A stretch of DNA of 64,000 nt. Source: Coffea arabica (taxonomy: Eukaryota > Streptophyta > Magnoliopsida > Gentianales > Rubiaceae). The stretch covers positions 18,105,557-18,169,556 of the forward strand of contig NC_092320.1 of the NCBI RefSeq assembly GCF_036785885.1, in the 5' to 3' direction. The notes below the pieces were generated by a model. The model saw only the letters and a program-made list of their open reading frames with translations. It ran no database searches and had not been told where the DNA came from. The translations under genes and the position numbers were made by a program. Numbering within the stretch: the stretch's first letter is position 1; the number at the start of each line of letters is the position of its first letter. Of the stretch, positions 57,882 through 64,000 are shown in pieces.

Positions 57882-60800
57882 TTATACTAATCTAAAAAGT
57901 TTTAAAAACAAGGAAAAATTGTTCAAAACGTCTCTCACATTTTACAAGATGATTTTTTCGCCCCCCAACTTCTAAAAGTATAAGTTTACGTCTCTTACAA
58001 ATTCACATTGACTAAATTTGGTCTCTATCTAGGTTTCTGACTAGTTTTTTGTCGAAATCCACCACATGACTTGCATGTGATCATTTTTTAAGCGCAAAAT
58101 TATCAAATCAAATTTTGACATAATCTGATTCATAGTCCCTCACATTTCACAAAGAATGAAACTTTTATTCCATAAAAAAGTTTTAGGGTATATTAAAAAA
58201 ATACTTTAATAAGAGAATGAAACTTTTATTTAATAAAAAAGTTGTACTCATAAACATTGAAAACAATTAAATGTTGGAAATAATTAACATGCACATTCAA
58301 TATTCAAAAAGTTTACATTCAATGTATTATTTATTTGACAAAAATACATTTATTATACAAATAAGCAACAATTCAATATATTAGATAACACAAATAAGCA
58401 ACAAAAATTATATTAACGATTATAAGATTTAGTAAAATAAACACACTAACCTCTCTTGATATGAGAATTTTTTTTGTCATTGTGAAGTTCTATCAATCAC
58501 AAAATGGTGTTATTTGGTATATCAATTGGTTCTTTTGTAATTGTAAGTCACTGTTCACCATTAAAGAAATTTCTAACAATTGTTTTCATTAATTAGTACT
58601 CTAATTACTCAATAGTCAAATACTAATTTCTAATAAGATATAATGTCTTAGAGTATATGAATAAATTCTCCCTATATGATGTAAGTAATTGGGTCCACAA
58701 TACTGTCAGGAGAGGTCAATGTAATTTTATAAATCTTAAGAGATGTTAGTAAAAAAAAACCTCAAGGAAGGTTTCTAAAATTATTTCAATTTATAAATTA
58801 GGATTGTGTAGTTTGAAATTCTTCTCCTCTAAATTTTTCTAGTGGGAGTTTTATTCTCTCATACGATATTCTTATAAAAGTGTTTTTCATTTTTCATCTT
58901 TTTTAAGTTGGTGAGATTAAAGACATGGACACAGATTTGTTGAATTGTAGTGACATTCATCTGATAGAAGATATTATTGAAGTTTCAACGTTATGATTAA
59001 CTTTATAGTTTTTCATATCTATTGTATCTTTTTTTTTTTGGATAAAAAAGAAGCCAATATTAGTAATAAACTAGTTATAAATTATCCAACATAATTTACT
59101 TAACAAAAAAAAATTGTACTAATGGTATAAAATATAAAGAACATGTCACAAACAGATATATCTAATTTGAAAAATACATAGAACACATTGCTTATTTTGG
59201 TAGATTCTTATCCCTCCTATTCTCCAGTTGTTATCTATAATATTTTTCTTCTTTTTAATGTAGTTGACCTTTCTCAAAAAAAAAAGTCATAGATATATCT
59301 GATTTGAAAATCATTAGATTTAACAGAATTATAAGATGAGAAAGATTATACTATGAACAACAAACCATCAGATATGATCAATTACACGAATTGCTCCATA
59401 AATATCTATGCAAGTCTATTCCCTCAAATATGTTATCAAACTAGTTCAAGTTCAAAACTGATATTAACATCTAATTAGAAGATGCATGAAATTTCAGATC
59501 TAATATATAGATCCAAAAACTCTTAGATTTGAGAAAAAAAACAACAAAACTCTAAACAAAACTTCCATTGGGACAGCATATAGGAGATCGCTAATAAATA
59601 GTAGGATAAACACTAGAAAAGAGAAAACTCTCGCTAGGATATCTTAGGAAATGTTTTATTAACATTAAAAGAAAAAACAGAGAAGAAAAGAGATCTTGAC
59701 TTGAAATCAATATCTCCCTCATATGGAAGAAGAACAATAGAGAGAAAGTTGAGCGGAGAAAGAAAGCAGAATGAATGGGTTAGTAGTAGCGTTATAATAG
59801 GTTTAGAGATCTATTGCATCATTTAATTTTCAAATCTATATAGATTCGTGTCATATTTGATGTGTTTACTACTATTAGTGTAGAAATTGAAATGAAATTG
59901 TCATTTTTATCCAAAAATGGATAGTACATTATCATAATTCATAAATTGAGGTTCAAATTAAAATCAATGGTAATATAGACAGAATTTTCATTTAACTTTA
60001 TATCTAGTAGAAACAATTGGCACAATTTCACATTTTCTTTCAAGGGGAATTGCATGCTTTAATATCTACAATTGAAATTAGAGTTGAACAAATTTGTAAC
60101 TTCAATTATTTGTTGCAATCAACTTTGTGATTACCAATCCTATAATTTATTCTTATGCATCAATTTTCTCTTTCTATCTCTCATTTCTTTCTATTTCTTC
60201 TCATTTTCTCATAAGGCTTTCCTCTTCACGCGGGAGACCATGGTGTCCCTCTTATGAATTTCATTTTATTGTTTTTTTTAATAAAATTTCTTTTAGGGGG
60301 TTTGTAGTAAGAGTCATTTGTTTCTCCTAGGGGTTCCTAATAAAAGTCCTTCATTTCTCTTAAGAATTTCTAGTAAGAATTTTTTGTTTGTTCCTAAAAG
60401 TTTCTAGTGAGAAATTTCTGCTTTTATTCTTATTTTATTATTTGATCTCAATTTATTTCAAATTTGGTTGTCAAAGGTAGAGTTTGAGTTTTGGGACTAT
60501 CTCAACAGATCTTATCATCATTATTGGAGTTTGAAATCGTTGATTAGCAGATTTGGCGGTTGAAACATGCACAGGAGGAAACTTCAGCAATTTATTTTAT
60601 TAGAAAACGATTTAAAGATTTCTTGTATTTTCAAATCTATTCAAAATCATTCATTTCTATTGTATCTGTTGTTAAATTGCAGATCTATTATTTCAAGTGT
60701 ATGTTTAATATGCTACTAGGGTAGAGATGTAAATCAATTTGTGCTAGACATCTTCTAACAATTTGCTAATGGATTTTACTATTCATAAAAAAACCAACCT

Positions 60801-61757
60801 TATAATTTGGTAGACCCAATTTACATATTAATAACGATTTAGCGATATCACGTGAATTTTTCAATAACGCTCTACTTGGATGAGTTTGAGAAATATGTTT
60901 TTGAAAAAGTTTAAACACATTTCAACCACATTTTAACACAACAGATGCTAGAATTTTGAGAATTACAAATATATTAGAACTCTCTCAATCTTTAATTTTG
61001 TATAGCTAGACATGTTAGAAATAGGCAACAATCTATATCTATATAAATTTGAGAAGGGATTTTTAGCAACAAGCCTTCACAATCCTTTCCATTCTCAACT
61101 CTATTTTTATAGCATTTTACATTTAATTTATTTTGTAAAAAACATCATGGGCACATTACACCCCCACGTTTTCCTCAAACAAGAAGTTAATTCTAATTAA
61201 ACACTCCCACGTCCTCTTAAACAAGAAGTTAATTCCAACTAACTCTCCTCACACATCTTCCCACTACAATTAAACTTCTTCCAATCCAATTCCATGATAA
61301 GATTGAGTAAGATCTCTTTCCACTTGCTGTTGGTATTCTTATTAGCCCACTCGTGTCAGATGGTCGTCATGCCACTACTGATTCCCGTAAAGGTAATTCA
61401 ATTTATTTTCACTTTATTTTATTTAATTTTTGTAGTTTATCAATAAATATAGTACATTGTGCATGACTGTCACTTTATACTATTCGAGCAAGCAAATTGT
61501 ATGTCAATTACTACTTGGATTTCGCTCAATACCTACACAGTTGGTAAGTTTTACAACTACCAAAATATTAAATTATTAATAATATTTCATACTCTTGTGA
61601 ATATATATTTGAAAAATTTGCAGGTTTGAGAATCATAAATATGCTCAGAAATTAGTGACGTGGTTGCGGTCATGTAGTTTTATAATGTCCCAAGCATTAT
61701 TGATATCAAATGCTAAGAGAATGTGGATATCCGAATATGTAGTTATACCTACGGTAC
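57882..61757. other. Gene-poor AT-rich DNA
   Basis: No gene recognised on either strand. The stretch holds a diverged MULE 3-like terminus at about 58755-58787 (AACCTCAAGGAAGGTTTCT then ATTATTTC, minus orientation). Near 57905-58170 are repeated CGTCTCTCACATTTTACAA-like and TAGTCCCTCACATTTCACAA lines of the kind seen in plant transposon ends. Short frames at 60072-60330 and 61012-61200 have no domain. Confidence 0.5.
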
Positions 61758-64000
61758 TGTAGACACCAAATTTTTGAATTAATTTTGTATGTTTGGTTTT
61801 AGTGATAATTGGTTGATTTTTGTTTAGACGGTTTTGCATTTTAGTTCATTTTCGTTTGTCTAGCTTTTTTAGGTTTTATTTTATTTTTATTCCCTTTTTA
61901 GTTTTTAGTTGTTTTTGTAGTTTTTAATTTATAAGTTTTAGCGTAGATTTTTTTTAGAGAAAAAAAAAAGAGAAAAGTGAAAATAAACAAAAAAAAAAGG
62001 GGGAAAAAGAAAAGGGAAAAATAGTTTAATGCATACTGGCCTATTTTTGAAAAAAAAAAAGTGAAAAGTTTGAAATTTGAAGAAAAAGTTTTTTAGTGTA
62101 ATAGGCATTATTTACTTTTTGATACATTTTAATTGTTTTTCAAAGAAAAGAGGAAAAAATATATATTATTATTTCAGGTTACAAGCATTTGTGTTTTTGA
62201 TTGCATTTTATTGTTATTTCTTTATTGTTATTTTTATTTAAGTAAAGAAAAGAAAAAAAGAAAAAAAGAAAATGGATGAAAAATGGAAGTTGTAATTTGC
62301 TGTTCAATAGCAATTTCTGTTATTATAAATTTTTGTTATTATCATTTATTTCATTTTTATTGTTATTAATTTCTGTTTTAATTAGCTGAAAAAAAAGAAA
62401 AAAGGAAAAATTGTTGCCGCAGCATGAAAGCTGCGGACTTGCGCCGTTTGCAAAGAAATCTGGGACGGCTCCTTAGCTGCAAATTTTGGAGAGTATAGCT
62501 GAGGGTTTAGGAGGGGGGTTCCTGGTATAAATAGCAAAAAGAAAAGGCAGCCGCAGGAGGAAGAAAAGATACGAGAGGTTTGACGGCTGAAAAAAAAAAT
62601 TCTGGAAAACTAGAGGAACCGGACAGAGTGGGCGGCTGAGAGTTTGAGAGCTTCGTGAGAGAGGGCGAGAGAAGGAGGAAACAACGGCTGGGGTTGAGCA
62701 GTGAAGAAAAAGGTCAGCTTTGAGAGAGTGGATGGGGAAAAAGGATAGAGCAGCAGCCGGAAGAGAAAAATAAAAGAGGGGAGCAAAACAGAAAACCGGG
62801 AGCAAGAGTGAGGGAGTAATGACAGGAGGTTCTTGGATGTGAAGGAGAGGGCGAACGAGAGAACGATAGAGAGAGAGCAAAAAGGGAGGATCTTCAAAAA
62901 AAAAAGAAAAGAAGAAAACATCAGAAACGAGAAAAGAAAAACCGACAGGCTTGAGAGAGGTCGGCGGCTGCTGGAACAAACGGTAAAAGAAAAGCTCCAG
63001 AGAGGGAAAGGGTAGCTGCGGTTGGAGGTTGCAGGAAGACGGCGACTGGGTTTTCATTCATCAAAGTCTCACGTTCCTTTGAGCGTCTAAAAGAATCACT
63101 TGAGCCCTTTTCTGGTCATCCCACGTTCCCTTCCTTGATCAAGGTATTGTGTTCACCCTTTTATAGTTGAAAGTTGCTTGTTTTAATTGGTCGTTGGCAT
63201 CTCTTTGCCGTTTACTGGTTCAGTTTCGGATGCAATATGATTGATAGTTCTTATTTGGGTAATGAAGAATCTGAAGTTTGGGGGCTAATGAAATGAAGGT
63301 TCCATTCGGGTTTTTTATGAAAACATACGCATGAGAGGAGCCTCGAGATTCCCAGTAGAAAGTTTGCAGCTTTGATCTTTACATGCTTGTTTCCCTTCAT
63401 CTTTTTGCTGTCTTTTGTGTCGGATTATGACTTAGTACATACCTGTCACGTAAGGTTGCTAAAAAAACTCAAGGCATCAGGGGTTGAAAAGTTTTTTTTT
63501 TTGTTGCGAGGAAAGCTTGCTGTCAATGCTTCCTGTATGTCGGTTCTTTGCTTTTTGGTTGGGTGTAAATTTAGAGCTGGGAAGGCCTTGTTAGCCCGTC
63601 ATCTTGATTACCATTAGGAAGAGCTAAACAGGGTTTTGTCATTCAATTTGCTGTTTAACCTCATGTTGAAAAGAATGCAGATTGCTTGATGTTGCTGTTG
63701 TCGCTTTCTTGAATTTTTGTCCAGCTGAGATTCGATGCATAATTTTCTGCTGCAACAAGCTTGAAGCTCTCGGCTTGTTGCAGCAGCATGGACAGACCCT
63801 TTCTTTTTTCTTGGTTTCCTGAAGCTTTAGCTTTGCTTAACATGTCTGATCTGCTTGCCATTTGCCTGAGATGTCATGAGAATGGTTGGGAGCTTAGTAG
63901 TGGAGGCTTGTAGTTCGCTTGATTTGTAGTTGCTGAAAGGAAAACCTTGCTGCAGTTTTCTTTATTTCTTTTGTTGTCGATCAAAACCAGATTTGCCATC
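61758..64000 (+). mobile_element. Possible start of a long LTR (runs off the window)
   Basis: TGTAGACACCAAATTTTTG at 61758 resembles the 5' terminus of LTRs of large plant Ty3-type (Tat/Ogre-like) elements. AT- and purine-rich DNA, a TATA box and a long purine-rich leader follow. The right LTR, primer site and target duplication would lie outside the window, so this is unproven. The alternative is the promoter and first non-coding exon of an ordinary gene, with a donor at AAG|GTATTG (63144). The 194-codon minus-strand frame at 62473-63057 is low-complexity and is not supported as a gene. Confidence 0.35.
62526..62533 (+). promoter_or_regulatory. TATA box candidate
   Basis: TATAAATA in a locally GC-richer context (GGGGGGTTCCTGG just before). 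It is followed by ~500 bases of purine-rich leader-like sequence, and by a possible splice donor at 63144. It is consistent with the start of transcription of an LTR or a gene at about 62560. Confidence 0.45.

Noticed and set aside
62473-63057. 194-codon minus-strand frame
   Set aside because: Low-complexity Ser/Leu/Phe/Pro composition from the complement of a purine-rich leader; no domain.

Overview
The window is nuclear DNA of a flowering plant, most likely a eudicot. It has intron-rich GT-AG genes, a nuclear-type tRNA-Thr, long AT-rich introns, Mutator-like (MULE) transposons and a Ty3-type LTR retrotransposon primed by initiator tRNA-Met. The species cannot be named from the sequence alone.

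Layout. A tRNA-Thr(UGU) gene lies at 575-646 (-). From 1570 to 38034 there are two tandem copies of a block made of segment A, several ~1-kb R repeats derived from the upstream region of eIF3e, and a complete eight-exon eIF3e gene (copy 1 at 10956-16351, copy 2 at 31791-36844, both +, both open, predicted 438 aa). Block 1 carries an autonomous-type MULE (4319-10200) and a solo LTR in an eIF3e intron. Block 2 carries a second MULE (21413-30257) that holds a captured CDPK-related kinase (CRK) exon and is itself split by a Ty3-type retrotransposon (21922-29283). Between that MULE and eIF3e copy 2 lies a very AT-rich tract with a 236-bp tandem repeat and a small hairpin MITE. A 182-bp piece of the downstream DnaJ/TPR gene sits exactly at the junction between the blocks, with four bases of microhomology; it records how the tandem duplication formed.

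A single large gene fills 39043-51995 (-). It has eleven exons and encodes a predicted 1487-aa TPR and DnaJ co-chaperone with a long FG-rich N-terminus, resembling Arabidopsis TPR15/TPR16. Its introns hold a Mutator-type MITE with a perfect 9-bp target duplication and a nearly perfect 1.04-kb tandem duplication. A third MULE (52455-57872) sits just upstream of this gene. The last ~6 kb is gene-poor and ends in what looks like the start of a long LTR or the TATA promoter of an unseen gene.

The most interesting pattern is in the MULEs. Elements 1 and 3 share only distant transposase similarity and have different terminal repeats. Both nevertheless carry, convergent to the transposase and next to the right terminal repeat, a small intact gene for a GRF-type zinc finger followed by a C-terminal membrane segment. 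In both elements the transposase gene is broken while this partner gene is open. MULE 1 and MULE 2 are also inserted at the identical nucleotide of two different R-repeat copies, while two other copies preserve the empty site.
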